This document shows positions 51,581 to 60,378 of a stretch of 64,000 nucleotides of DNA, one piece after another. Position 1 is the stretch's first letter. The number at the start of each line of letters is the position of its first letter. The position numbers were made by a program, and so were the translations under genes. The DNA comes from WHSV01 sp050693935 (GTDB taxonomy: Bacteria > Actinomycetota > CADDZG01 > WHSQ01), in NCBI GenBank assembly GCA_050693935.1, contig JBOGWU010000076.1, positions 20,900-84,899 on the forward strand, written 5' to 3'. A model generated the notes under the pieces. It was given only the letters and a program-made list of their open reading frames with translations. It did not search any database and had not been told where the DNA came from.

Positions 51581-52930
51581 ATGAGCGAACGAACCAAGGC
51601 CCTGCTCGTATGGCCGGTGGCGGGATTCTTCGTGGCCATCGCCTTCGGCGTGGGCCTCATCGCCCAAGCCGCCTTCGGCGGGCAGACCGATGTAAATACT
51701 GTCGCCGTGTCGGCCGAGTCAACCGGCGGCGAGCAGAATGTGGCCACCGTCGAGCTGGGTGACCTCTTCATCAAGCCCGCCGAGATCAGCCTCGAGCCGG
51801 GTGACGCCTCTATTACCGTGCGCAACAACGGCAAGACCCAGCACGACTTCACGGTAACGGGCGTGACCGCAACCAAGCTTCTGGACCCCGGCTCCGAGGA
51901 AACGGTCGCGCTGACCGGGCTCGAGCCGGGCACCTACGATTTCATCTGCTCGGTTCCGGGACACGCCGACGGTGGGATGAAGGGCGTCATCACCGTTGCT
52001 AATGGAGGCGGAACCGAGGGAGCCTCCGCGGACCTCAACGAAATGGACCACTCGGCCCACGCCACGATGTCTCCCCAGGAGGTGCTCGACGCCGATGCGG
52101 CGCGCACCGCTCTGTTTCCCGCCGAGACCAAGGGCACCGGCGGGAAGCCGCTGGAGCCCACGATCGAGGCCGACGGCACCAAGGTGTTCGAGCTGACCGC
52201 AGACGAGATCAAGTGGGAGATCGAGCCCGGCGTGTTCAAAGAGGGCATGGCCTACAACGGCCAGATTCCCGGGCCGGCGATCAACGCACAACTAGGTGAC
52301 AAGGTCAAGATCGTGCTCACCAACGAGCTTGACGACGAGCCGACGGTCCTCCACCTGCACGGCATGACGGTTCCGAACGACATGGACGGAGTGCCCGGGC
52401 TCACCCAGGACGCGATTCTGCCGGGCGACAGTTTCTCTTATGAATTCACCGTGCGAAACACCGGCTCGAACATGTACCACTCGCACTTCATGGCCGACAC
52501 GCAGGTTCCCAAGGGACTGCTCGGAGCGTTCATCGTCGCCGATCCGAAGGATCCGCAGGTCGATCTCGACACGACCATGGTGCTCAACGATGGGCCCTTG
52601 GGCTTCACCATCAACGGCAAGAGCTTTCCCGCCACCGCTCCGATCGTTGCCTCCGAGGGTGACCTCGTGCGCATCCGCTACATGAACGAGGGGCTTCAGA
52701 TCCATCCCATGCATCTTCACGGGATCCCTCAGAAGGTCGTCGCCAAGGACGGCCACGTGCTGGCCCATCCCTACATGGCCGACACCGTGATGGTGGCGCC
52801 GGGGGAGCGCTACGACGTGCTTGTCAGGGCGAGTGAGGTCGGCGCCTGGGCCTTCCACTGCCACATCTTGACCCACGCAGAGGGTGCCGATGGCATGTTC
52901 GGGATGGTTACGGCCATGGTCGTCGAATGA
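51581..52930 (+). CDS. Cupredoxin-multicopper oxidase fusion
   Basis: 449-aa exported copper protein. Seen: an N-terminal hydrophobic anchor (LLVWPVAGFFVAIAFGVGLI), a type-1-copper cupredoxin domain (about 45-155: KTQHDFTV, YDFICSVPGHADGGMKG), then a two-domain multicopper oxidase with HLHGMTVPN, YHSHFMAD, HPMHLHGI and HCHILTHAEGADGMFGM (ligands for types 1, 2 and 3 copper). ATG 51581 is preferred; ATG 51560 is possible. First gene of an end-overlapping operon with a membrane protein and DsbB/thioredoxin pair. Resembles nitrite-reductase or laccase relatives; substrate unknown. Confidence 0.87.
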   Translation: MSERTKALLVWPVAGFFVAIAFGVGLIAQAAFGGQTDVNTVAVSAESTGGEQNVATVELGDLFIKPAEISLEPGDASITVRNNGKTQHDFTVTGVTATKLLDPGSEETVALTGLEPGTYDFICSVPGHADGGMKGVITVANGGGTEGASADLNEMDHSAHATMSPQEVLDADAARTALFPAETKGTGGKPLEPTIEADGTKVFELTADEIKWEIEPGVFKEGMAYNGQIPGPAINAQLGDKVKIVLTNELDDEPTVLHLHGMTVPNDMDGVPGLTQDAILPGDSFSYEFTVRNTGSNMYHSHFMADTQVPKGLLGAFIVADPKDPQVDLDTTMVLNDGPLGFTINGKSFPATAPIVASEGDLVRIRYMNEGLQIHPMHLHGIPQKVVAKDGHVLAHPYMADTVMVAPGERYDVLVRASEVGAWAFHCHILTHAEGADGMFGMVTAMVVE

Positions 52931-54267
52931 TCCCAGCGACACATTCGGCGGGCTCAAAGACACTTCCGGTGCTGGAGGCACCGTTCCCGCGTCGATCTCC
53001 CATGGCGGATCATCATTTCTCTGCGCGGGTGTGGGCGAGCGCCGCGCTTATCGCCGTCCTGCTCCCGTCCACCTGGCGATTGGGGTGGTGGCTCCCTCTG
53101 CACTTTCTCCTGATCGGGGCCGCCTCGCAGTTGATCATCGGCGGTCAGACGATGTTCTCCGCCACTCTGGGAGTGGCACCCGGCCCACGGCGAGCAACGA
53201 CGCTCGCCCAACTGGTTCTAATGAACGCCGGGGTAATCGGTATCTCTGCCGGTCGCGTATTCGGGATCGTCTGGCCGGTGGCGATGGGCGCGCTGTCGTT
53301 TCTGACTGCGGTGGTGTGGTCGGCGGTCGTCGTTCGTTCTCTGTGGCGCCGTTCTCTGAACCGGCGATTCGTCGAGACCGGCGTCCTCTACTCCCTGGCC
53401 TCGGTTTGCGTCGTGCTGGGAGCCGGGATGGGAGTGGCGATGGCACTTGGTTGGACCAACGATTCAGCCAGCTACGCCACGCACAAGCTGGCCCACATGG
53501 CCCTCAACCTGTGGGGGTGGGGCGGTCTTACGATTCTGGGGACCATGCTGACGCTGCTCCCCACGGTGCTGCACGTACGGGCGCCTGTACCGAGGATCGG
53601 CCGCGGCCCCTGGGTCGCCTTTACCGGCCTGATCCTCCTGGTCACCTTCGTGACCCTCGAGGCATACGTTGCCGCCGCCGTCTCAGCGACGGTGTTCGCG
53701 TCGGGGCTTGGCCTTCCACTCATGTACTTCCGTGCCGTGGCGAGCAAGCCGCGTCGACGACACGTGCCGGCTGCCGGTCTTCACCTTGGTGCGAGCGTTG
53801 TTTGGATGATGTCGGTAGCCCTAGTTCAAGTTGTGCTTCTCTTCCGAGAGGACGTCATCGCTCTGCGAGACGTCTGGATTGTTGGGATCGCGCTCGGCGT
53901 CATCGGACAGGCATTGCTGGGAGCGTGGTCGTTCCTACTTGCCTCGGGCCGGCCCGCGGTGGCCCAGGTTCGACGGCGCGAGCTGTACGCCTTCGAGCTG
54001 GGAGGGAAGTCGCAGGTCGCGACGTTCAATCTCGGGCTTGTGCTCCTGCTGCTGGAGTTGAGGGGTCTGGTTCCTGCATCGGTTGGCGCCCTCGGTCTCG
54101 GACTCGTCGCGGGCACCGGCGCGTGGGTGATGTTCAAGTGTTGGAGCTTTCCGCTGCTCGCGAAGCTGCCGGGCATGTCCGGCCGGGCGTCCCGGTACTG
54201 GCTTCCGCTCGACGGTCGCGGTGTTGATGCCTCCCCGCTCAACATCTCTCCGGAGAGCCCCTCATGA
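52927..54267 (+). CDS. Polytopic membrane protein linked to the copper oxidase
   Basis: 446-aa protein with about 12 hydrophobic segments. Several His lie in or near helices: LHFLLIGAASQLIIGGQTMF, YATHKLAHMALNLWGWGGLT, PTVLHVRAP and AGLHLGASVVW. The layout resembles NnrS or haem/copper-type membrane proteins but no exact family is recognised. ATG overlaps the oxidase stop (ATGA); a later ATG at 53002 also possible. Probably a membrane partner or electron acceptor of the exported oxidase. Confidence 0.7.
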   Translation: MIPATHSAGSKTLPVLEAPFPRRSPMADHHFSARVWASAALIAVLLPSTWRLGWWLPLHFLLIGAASQLIIGGQTMFSATLGVAPGPRRATTLAQLVLMNAGVIGISAGRVFGIVWPVAMGALSFLTAVVWSAVVVRSLWRRSLNRRFVETGVLYSLASVCVVLGAGMGVAMALGWTNDSASYATHKLAHMALNLWGWGGLTILGTMLTLLPTVLHVRAPVPRIGRGPWVAFTGLILLVTFVTLEAYVAAAVSATVFASGLGLPLMYFRAVASKPRRRHVPAAGLHLGASVVWMMSVALVQVVLLFREDVIALRDVWIVGIALGVIGQALLGAWSFLLASGRPAVAQVRRRELYAFELGGKSQVATFNLGLVLLLLELRGLVPASVGALGLGLVAGTGAWVMFKCWSFPLLAKLPGMSGRASRYWLPLDGRGVDASPLNISPESPS

Positions 54268-54866
54268 CAGACACGATGTCGCTGTTCTACGCCCTGCTTA
54301 CGGTCGTGGCCAGCGCGGCGGTCCTGGTGGCACTGGTTCTCGTGATTGGAGCACGCCGCTCTCCCGCGCTCGCCGAATTACTCCTAGGGGTTCGCTCCCA
54401 ACTCGCGTTTCACGGAACGTGGATGGCCTGGATCGTCGCGCTCGTAGCGATGACCGGAAGTCTCTTTTACTCGGAGGTGGCGAACTTCCCTCCCTGCACG
54501 CTCTGCTGGTATCAGCGCATTGCGATGTACCCGCTCGTCGCGATCCTCTACGTGGGGGCAGCAGCGCGTGACCGCAGGATCCATCTCTACGCCCTCCCGC
54601 TGGTGATGGTGGGTGGCTCGATCTCCTCCTATCACTACCTGCTCGAGCGCTTCCCCAACATCGGCTCGTCAGCATGCGAGGTCACCAATCCGTGCACCGT
54701 GTTGTGGGTGTGGAGATTCCATTACATCTCGATTCCCTTCATGGCCCTCAGCGCGTTCGCGTTGATCTTGACCCTCCTGTTGTTGACTCCCCGTTCCCAA
54801 CCAACTGAAGTCGGCGAAGCGCCCGCCGTTGTCAAGTCCGAAGAGCCTCAAGGAGAACTCGTATGA
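54264..54866 (+). CDS. DsbB-like disulfide bond formation protein
   Basis: 200-aa four-helix membrane protein of the DsbB/BdbC type that passes electrons from a thiol oxidase to quinone. Seen: FPPCTLCWYQRIAMYPL with the first redox CxxC (about 75-91), and a second Cys pair in NIGSSACEVTNPCTVLWV. The tail after the last helix is Pro/Glu-rich. Overlaps the membrane-protein gene and the thioredoxin-like gene by 4 bases each. In the same operon as the oxidase, so it may keep Cys residues of exported copper proteins in the right state. Confidence 0.88.
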   Translation: MTDTMSLFYALLTVVASAAVLVALVLVIGARRSPALAELLLGVRSQLAFHGTWMAWIVALVAMTGSLFYSEVANFPPCTLCWYQRIAMYPLVAILYVGAAARDRRIHLYALPLVMVGGSISSYHYLLERFPNIGSSACEVTNPCTVLWVWRFHYISIPFMALSAFALILTLLLLTPRSQPTEVGEAPAVVKSEEPQGELV

Positions 54867-55519
54867 GCTCAGCATCCGCACTCGTCCGTAAGCGTGAAGG
54901 ATCCACCATATGGATTGTGATTGCGACCGGCCTCGTCGCATTGTTCGCCGTGGCCATCGTCTTCACGCGCTCCTCGTCGACCGTCGACCGAGCCGATACC
55001 GAGCAGAGCGAGACTCAGGTCGTATCTGTCCAGGGCGACTCGCTTCCGCCGCTCTCGGAAACCGGCCGGGATCCGGCGGTGGGGATGAGCCTGCCGCAGG
55101 TTTCGGGAAAGTCGTTCGATGGGACCAAGATTTCGATGTCCAACGACGGCGTCGCCAAGGTGGTCATAGTCGGCGCGCACTGGTGCCCGCACTGCCAGGC
55201 CGAGATTCCGAGGCTGCAGGGGTGGATCGATCAACAAGGTATGCCCGAAGAGGTCGAGGTCGTTACCGTGTCGACCGCAGCGGATCCTGGACAGCCCAAC
55301 TACCCGCCATCTGAATGGTTGGAGAGGGAAGACTGGACCTCGCCGGTAATTGCGGATGATGCATCCGGAGCCACCAGCAAGGCCCTGGGGACGTCGGGCT
55401 TTCCGTTCTTTGTGTTCGTGAATCCCGACGGCACGGTTCATTCCCGATTTGTCGGTGAGCTTCCCGTCGATCAATTTGCGTCGACCGTGGAGATGCTGTC
55501 GCAAACGCGGGCCGAGTGA
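54863..55519 (+). CDS. Membrane-anchored thioredoxin-like oxidase (DsbA/TlpA-like)
   Basis: 218-aa protein: one N-terminal helix (TIWIVIATGLVALFAVAIVF, about 14-33), then a thioredoxin fold with active-site VGAHWCPHCQAEIPRLQGW (Cys-Pro-His-Cys, about 107-110), DDASGATSKALGTSGFPFFV with the cis-Pro, and LPVDQFASTVEML. CPHC is the DsbA-type dithiol. Natural partner of the DsbB-like protein with which it overlaps. Last gene of the copper-oxidase operon. Confidence 0.88.
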   Translation: MSSASALVRKREGSTIWIVIATGLVALFAVAIVFTRSSSTVDRADTEQSETQVVSVQGDSLPPLSETGRDPAVGMSLPQVSGKSFDGTKISMSNDGVAKVVIVGAHWCPHCQAEIPRLQGWIDQQGMPEEVEVVTVSTAADPGQPNYPPSEWLEREDWTSPVIADDASGATSKALGTSGFPFFVFVNPDGTVHSRFVGELPVDQFASTVEMLSQTRAE

Positions 55520-55600
55520 CACGGCTCCGCGCCTTGGAGGTCAGGACCGAAGCTCGCGCTAGGATTCCGGGCGTTAATTCCTAAAGAGGGTGGTGATCAG

Positions 55601-55880
55601 TTGTTTCGGCGCAGACCGCGCTCAACCGACATCATGACCGGGCTCCGGGCGAGTCGGCGCGGCGGCCCTTTTCTTGGGGTTGACCGCGGGGGTCATGGCC
55701 TGGCTGCGCGTACCCCATCCACCCGCGGGAGCTACCACGCTCATCGTCAGCCTCGGCATCCTCTCAACTCCGTCCCAGCTCGGCGTGCTGATGCTCGCAG
55801 TGATTGTGCTGATCGCTCAGGGCTTCGTGATCAATCGTCTGGCCGGCATTCCCTATCCGCTATGGGGCGCGTCCCGCTGA
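55601..55880 (+). pseudogene. HPP-family membrane protein remnant
   Basis: Reading from about 55638 (TTG 55674 is the first start) gives GVMAWLRVPHPPAGATTLIV, then TPSQLGVLMLAVIVLIAQGF and VINRLAGIPYPLWG. HPPAGAT and the final two helices are the C-terminal half of an HPP-family protein. The N-terminal half is missing, and a TGA at 55635-55637 cuts the frame; a different frame (55601 onward) carries MFRRRPRSTDIMTGLRASRR, which could be the original N-terminus. So a frameshifted or truncated gene. Confidence 0.6.
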
Positions 55881-56393
55881 AAGCTGGGCGGCCTTTCCGG
55901 TTGGCTAAGCTCGGGTGGCTTTTCTCTCTCCGTAGACGATTTCCTTCTGGCGTCGTGCCGCTAACAACTGCGACGTTTCCCCAAGTGCCTTATCCAATCC
56001 GAATACACCGGCGTACTTTGACTGAGCAAAGCCACATAGACGGGCCTTTCTGACTTCTTCGAGCGCACGTTTCTCTGAACGTGATCTCAACCTCGCCAGG
56101 ACGACTCGTTCCCTATCGTCAAAGGATTCAGGCCATCTCCCATCACGTCCGACACGTGGGCAACCGATAGCGGTCGGGTTCGGCATCAGGTGGCGTGAAC
56201 ATGGCTTCCAACTGAGTGTTGTCGAGGCCGCCGTTGAGTTCCGCCGCGGCGGTCGTCTAGATCGTCTTGGGTGTGGGTCCACCGATGAGTTCGATCCTCG
56301 GCGTGCGTCTGATCCGATGTCGGCCGCGAGATGACCTAAGCACTGCAAGTGCGTCGCGACTGCGAACGCGCCACAGGAGGAAGGAGCGGATCG
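55881..56393. other. Degenerate region with coding fragments
   Basis: 513 bases with no intact gene. On the minus strand, 55905 to about 56190 encodes a coherent-looking stretch (FDDRERVVLARLRSRSEKRA, then GFAQSKYAGVFGLDKALGET) with lower GC at third positions than neighbours, but without a start. A second minus-strand frame holds NTQLEAMFTPPDAEPDRYRL before a stop. These look like pieces of broken, possibly transferred genes. AGGAGGAAGGAG at the right end is the SD of 56394. Confidence 0.45.
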
Positions 56394-56621
56394 ATGGACC
56401 AACCAACCGCGGAGCAAGCGCCGCGCCAGCTCGAGCCTCTGGTCGGCGAGTTGACATTCGAGGCGAAATGGCCCGACGGAGAGCCGTGGCCGGGCGGCGG
56501 AAAGGTCATCTTCGAGTGGCACCCCTCGGGGGCACATCTGCTCCAGCGTGGGACGGCCGAGCTTCCCGAGGCGCCCGACAACGTCTCCATCATCGGATGC
56601 GATGCGGCCAACGGGACGTAG
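56394..56621 (+). pseudogene. DUF1579-like protein N-terminal remnant
   Basis: 75 residues from ATG 56394 with a strong Shine-Dalgarno sequence: RQLEPLVGELTFEAKWPDGE, GGKVIFEWHPSGAHLLQRGT and APDNVSIIGCDAANGT. This is the start of a ~150-residue actinobacterial protein with lipocalin-like fold, where the pattern continues with a Tyr and an aromatic strand. Here a TAG follows NGT directly (TAC to TAG would restore Tyr). The next 150 bases hold no clear continuation. So a premature stop, probably a pseudogene. Confidence 0.6.
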
Positions 56622-56782
56622 TTCCAGCCCCCGCTGCTCGAGCTTCGCCTCGACCACCTCTCGAAGCTCGCGATGCAACCAGCTTCGACGTCTTGCTCGC
56701 CGCCTTCGCGGCCCCGTACCCCCTTGTCCGCAGCGTATCCCGAGAGGATAGTGAGCATCAGGACTAGTTAAAGGAGACCTCT

Positions 56783-57103
56783 GTGGCCAAGTATCTGTGG
56801 GAGGTGTCGTACACCTCAGACGGCATGAAAGGGGTGCTGAAGGAAGGCGGTACCAGCCGCCGGACCATGGTCGAGAAGCTCGCTTCTGACATGGGCGGCA
56901 CGATCGAGAGCTTCCATTTCGCATTCGGTGAGAACGACGCTTACATCATCGCCGAGTTCCCCGGCGACGTCGACGCGGCCGCGGTCGCAATGACCGTAGG
57001 CGCGGCGGGCGCGGCTACCGTCAGGACGGTGACACTTCTCACGCCCGAGCAGATCGACGAGGCAACTCAGAAGACGGTGGATTACCGCCCGCCCGGTCAA
57101 TAA
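56783..57103 (+). CDS. GYD-domain protein
   Basis: 106-aa protein matching the GYD family: YLWEVSYTSDGMKGVLKEGG (4-23), SRRTMVEKLASDMGGTIESF, YIIAEFPGDVDAAAVAMTVG and AAGAATVRTVTLLTPEQIDE. GTG start with AAGGAGA upstream. Function unknown; likely a ferredoxin-fold dimer. Converges with the M20 peptidase gene. Confidence 0.85.
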   Translation: MAKYLWEVSYTSDGMKGVLKEGGTSRRTMVEKLASDMGGTIESFHFAFGENDAYIIAEFPGDVDAAAVAMTVGAAGAATVRTVTLLTPEQIDEATQKTVDYRPPGQ

Positions 57104-57135
57104 CTACGGCGCGCCTAGCTTGGCGGTTGACTCGA

Positions 57136-58452
57136 TCAGCTTGACGAGCCAATGACGATCTCGGTCGTCGCGCGGACTGCAGTCTCGAAGTCGTCGATCG
57201 CAATGCGTTCGTCGTGACCATGGATCGTCGCGAGAAGATCCGGGGTCAGGATGAGCGGACACCACCCATATGCGTTCGCTCCGCGGGCGCGGAAGAACCG
57301 CGCGTCTGTGATCCCTGGTGAGAGGGAGACCGCCGTCACTGCATCGGGAAAGAGGCGGTGCGAAACTTGCTGAAGCGTCTCGAATAGGGCCCCTTTTCCG
57401 CTGACGGGCCCATGACCTTTCTGCTCGACGTTGGCGACCGTTCCGCCGCGCCGCCGGGCCTTCGCTTCGAGGGAAGCGACGAATTTGTCGATGTCGGTGT
57501 CGGGGAGCAGGCGGCAATCGAAAGACGCTCGTGCCTCTGCCGGGACAACGTTCGACTTGTAGCCCGCCGTTATCTGGGTTGGGGTGATGGAATCGGACAG
57601 CAGCAATCCCACAGCTCCAGCCTTGCGTAGCTGCGGCGCAATAGCCCGCGCTACGGCACCACCGACGGGGGAGGCAAGAGCACGGAAGATCGCACCGGTC
57701 TTTCCGGAGGCCACCGAACTAAGCGTCGAGAACTGCTCGCGCATCACTGGATGGACGCGCGGCTTGCCGAAGCCTGCTACATCCTTGATGAGGGTCGCAA
57801 GATTGACGGGCGCCTGTCGCTCTGGAGGCAGAGCACCATGTCCGGGATTGCCCTTTGCGATCAGGTCTAACCACACCGCGGTTTTCTCACCAAGCGCGAT
57901 TGGCATCACGGGCCGATCGAGCACGCCGGCGAGACCATACGCACCCTCAGCCACCACCTCAGGGGGCAGACGTCCTTCCCCGAAGCCCACGAGATCGGCG
58001 TGTTCCTCGACCAACCACCGGGCGCCTTCTCCACCGCCGGTCTCTTCGTCTGCGGCCATGACGAAGATCACCTCTCGTGACGGCGCGCGGTTTGATCGAG
58101 CCAGTGCAACGAGTGCCGCCGCGTGCATGACGGCGATGCTCTTCATGTCGAGTGCGCCTCGACCCCAGATGAACCCGTCGTCCAGGTCGCCACCGAAGGG
58201 ATCATGTGTCCAGCTGTCTTCTTCGACAGGCACGACATCGCTGTGGGACAGCAGAACAAGCGCAGCGCGGTCGTGGGGCCCTTCCAGACGCGCGATCAGG
58301 TTCGAGCGACCACTCGGTGACTCGAGGATTCTTGTCCTGACCCCGGCATCCGAGAGATATGCCTCAAGGATCGCAGCCGCTTCACCTTCCTCGCCGGGCG
58401 GATTAACCGTCCGAGCGCGCAACAGGTCTTGCAAAAGGTCTACGTGAATCAC
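57136..58452 (-). CDS. M20/M25/M40-family metallopeptidase
   Basis: 438-aa di-zinc peptidase/deacylase. Seen: LVLLSHSDVVPVEEDSWTHD (about 64-83) with the HxD motif, WGRGALDMKSIAVMHAAALV with the bridging Asp, VMAADEETGGGEGARWL with the catalytic Glu-Glu, a dimerisation domain (about 195-310), and the C-terminal metal His in the SPGITDARFFRARG region. GTG start; the region before it has no strong SD. Could cleave dipeptides or acyl-amino acids. Confidence 0.88.
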   Translation of the reverse strand: MIHVDLLQDLLRARTVNPPGEEGEAAAILEAYLSDAGVRTRILESPSGRSNLIARLEGPHDRAALVLLSHSDVVPVEEDSWTHDPFGGDLDDGFIWGRGALDMKSIAVMHAAALVALARSNRAPSREVIFVMAADEETGGGEGARWLVEEHADLVGFGEGRLPPEVVAEGAYGLAGVLDRPVMPIALGEKTAVWLDLIAKGNPGHGALPPERQAPVNLATLIKDVAGFGKPRVHPVMREQFSTLSSVASGKTGAIFRALASPVGGAVARAIAPQLRKAGAVGLLLSDSITPTQITAGYKSNVVPAEARASFDCRLLPDTDIDKFVASLEAKARRRGGTVANVEQKGHGPVSGKGALFETLQQVSHRLFPDAVTAVSLSPGITDARFFRARGANAYGWCPLILTPDLLATIHGHDERIAIDDFETAVRATTEIVIGSSS

Positions 58453-58581
58453 AGAGAGAGCCTAGCGACGCACGACCTTCGCGCAAGGGGAAACCGGCAT
58501 ATCCGACGAGAGGCTCGCGGGTTCCTCCCGGATACCAACATGTGTTTAAGCCCGTCCCGAACCAGCGGGAGCAAGAGAAGC

Positions 58582-59310
58582 CTATGCTCCTTTCTGCATG
58601 ATTTCAGACGCGTGGCGGACTAGGGCGGCGTTGTCGGTAGCACGCTGTCCGTCTGGCATCACGGTCGTGTCCTCGAGCCCGGTTCGGATGCCGTGCCCCC
58701 TTTTCGCGGCTTGCATGTTCACCGCCCAACTGGCCACGCCATCGCCGTGATGGACCTGTTCCAACTGGATGCCTGCGGAGACGAGGAGATCTTCCATAGC
58801 GGCGGCATGCGCCACGGCCTCGCGAGGCTCGCCGTCTAAGGGTTCGATGAGCGCCCGCACGCAGCGGTCGGCTATTCCCGTCCGCACGAATGTCTCGGCA
58901 TCGGCGAGCGTGAGCAGGCCGGCCTCCATGCCGACTCCTCGAGCCATCAGGTGCTCGCACAGCTCGAGAATCCCTTCCTCTCCCTGGTTCGCGGTCACGA
59001 GGTCCGGTAGCTCAGTCCAGGCCGCGACCAGTTCGAGCCGACGGGTGGGATCGGGAGCGATGTCGGCCGATGTTGTCAAGGAGATGGGGACGCCCGCACA
59101 GGCTGCTCGGACGGCACGAAGGGCCGCCGCACAGGGTGCGGCCGCCAGGGTCTCGACCCCGTCATCGTAGGCATGCAGATGCACGACCTGGGCCCCCGCG
59201 TCCACCGCGGCACGAGCTTGTCGAGCGAGTTCATAGGGGGTCCTCGGGATCGCGGGATGCTCGGTGTCCGATCGAGCGCCGTTGAGGGCTACCTGTATCA
59301 GTTGTGACAT
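58582..59310 (-). CDS. BKACE-family (3-keto-5-aminohexanoate cleavage-type) protein
   Basis: 242-aa protein with beta-keto acid cleavage enzyme features. Seen: LIQVALNGARSDTEHPAIPR (4-23), AGAQVVHLHAYDDGVETLAA with the HxH metal site, ISLTTSADIAPDPTRRLELV, and GHGIRTGLEDTTVMPDG at the C-terminus. BKACE enzymes condense acetyl-CoA with beta-keto acids; the exact substrate varies. The frame is open upstream 171 bases; the ATG at 59310 gives the family N-terminus. Located next to a VOC gene (43 bases) on the same strand. Confidence 0.85.
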   Translation of the reverse strand: MSQLIQVALNGARSDTEHPAIPRTPYELARQARAAVDAGAQVVHLHAYDDGVETLAAAPCAAALRAVRAACAGVPISLTTSADIAPDPTRRLELVAAWTELPDLVTANQGEEGILELCEHLMARGVGMEAGLLTLADAETFVRTGIADRCVRALIEPLDGEPREAVAHAAAMEDLLVSAGIQLEQVHHGDGVASWAVNMQAAKRGHGIRTGLEDTTVMPDGQRATDNAALVRHASEIMQKGA

Positions 59311-59353
59311 ACCGCTGCCGATCATCCTCCTCGCTTGACCCCGACCGCGAGAG

Positions 59354-59737
59354 TCAGTTAGGGGCCGGCTCGAACAGTTCGATGGGATTACCTGCAGGGT
59401 CGTCAAGCAGGATCTGCTTTCCGCCCCTGCCCGAGACGATTTCATTTCGGAACCGAGCCCCCTTCTCGCGAAGGGTTTCAACCATCATCCCTAGATCGGC
59501 GACCTCGAGTTGGAAGCGATTCCAGCCTCCGGCTTCGGGCGTTCGGCCATCAGGTGTGGGTTGGGCAGCACCGCCGGGACCGGTCGGCGCGTTGAGGAAC
59601 AGACGCAGCTCGTCGCGCGACACGATCGCGAACCCCGGGCCCGGATTGAAGTCGAGCTGGAAGCCGAGCAGCCCGGTGTAGAAGTGGATCGCTTGTTCGA
59701 CGTCATCGACGATGTAGCGAACGGCCACTGTGCCCAT
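59354..59737 (-). CDS. VOC-family protein
   Basis: 127-aa glyoxalase-fold protein: VRYIVDDVEQAIHFYTGLLG (6-25), GPGFAIVSRDELRLFLN, WNRFQLEVADLGMMVETLRE and KQILLDDPAGNPIELFEP with the C-terminal metal Glu. ATG with AAAGGAG 6 bases upstream. Divergent from the MarR regulator, whose operator lies between them, so it is a plausible MarR target. Followed by the BKACE gene. Confidence 0.87.
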   Translation of the reverse strand: MGTVAVRYIVDDVEQAIHFYTGLLGFQLDFNPGPGFAIVSRDELRLFLNAPTGPGGAAQPTPDGRTPEAGGWNRFQLEVADLGMMVETLREKGARFRNEIVSGRGGKQILLDDPAGNPIELFEPAPN

Positions 59738-59782
59738 TGCGGTCTCCTTTCGGATTCGGAGATAAATGTCAGTAAAGCTGAT

Positions 59783-59803
59783 TATCAGATTAACTGATAT
59801 TAT
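59783..59803. promoter_or_regulatory. MarR-type operator overlapping -10 box
   Basis: TATCAG-ATTAA-CTGATA (59783-59799) is a perfect 6-bp-arm palindrome. TATTAT (59798-59803) overlaps it and serves as -10 for the MarR gene, whose GTG at 59810 is 6 bases further. The transcript is probably leaderless. The palindrome is positioned to repress the MarR gene and the divergent VOC gene. Confidence 0.65.
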
Positions 59804-59809
59804 CCTAGG

Positions 59810-60280
59810 GTGGCAAACGAGCCGAGGGTCCCAGAGAAAGACGTCGCATCTAGGGAGACCCCTCCACGCGAGTTGGCGGACCGCCTCGGCTACCTACTGG
59901 GTCGCACTCACCTTGCGCACCGTGAACGAGCCGACGAAGCTCTCCAACCACTGGGGTTGAGGGTCAAGGAATTCGGGGCATTGTTGATCCTGACCAAGGA
60001 TGGGCCGCTCTCGCAGTGTGCCCTGGCGGCGCGACAAGGAATCGATCGCACGACGATGGTCGGGCTCGTCGACGAACTCGAGGGACACGGATTCGTCGAG
60101 AGGCGCCGCAGCCGGAACGATCGACGCGCCTACGAGCTGCACGTCACGGCCAAGGGCCGCCGCGTCCTGAAGCGGGCGATTGAGGCCACGGTCCGCACCG
60201 AAAAGGAGTTCCTTCAGCCCCTCTCGGCCAAGGAGCGCCGGCAGCTCAAGCAGTCGTTGCAGCGCTTGCTCTTCATCTAG
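59810..60280 (+). CDS. MarR-family transcriptional regulator
   Basis: 156-aa winged-helix repressor. Seen: ELADRLGYLLGRTHLAHRER (about 18-37), LRVKEFGALLILTKDGPLSQ, CALAARQGIDRTTMVGLVDE as the recognition region, and GFVERRRSRNDRRAYELHVT with the wing. GTG start without a Shine-Dalgarno sequence, about 7 bases after the -10. Likely controls itself and the VOC/BKACE unit on the other strand through the palindrome upstream. Ligand unknown. Confidence 0.9.
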   Translation: MANEPRVPEKDVASRETPPRELADRLGYLLGRTHLAHRERADEALQPLGLRVKEFGALLILTKDGPLSQCALAARQGIDRTTMVGLVDELEGHGFVERRRSRNDRRAYELHVTAKGRRVLKRAIEATVRTEKEFLQPLSAKERRQLKQSLQRLLFI

Positions 60281-60378
60281 CACGAGCCATCACAGCCAGG
60301 GGGCAGCGGCACCTGCGCCAGCCCTCCCGCTGTCGTGATTGTCTGCGCTCGTGGAAAACTATCGAGATTGCTTAGCGG

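Noticed and set aside
52884..54227. 447-codon plus-strand frame over the membrane-protein gene
   Set aside because: Arg/Ser/Gly-rich shadow of the hydrophobic protein in the neighbouring frame.
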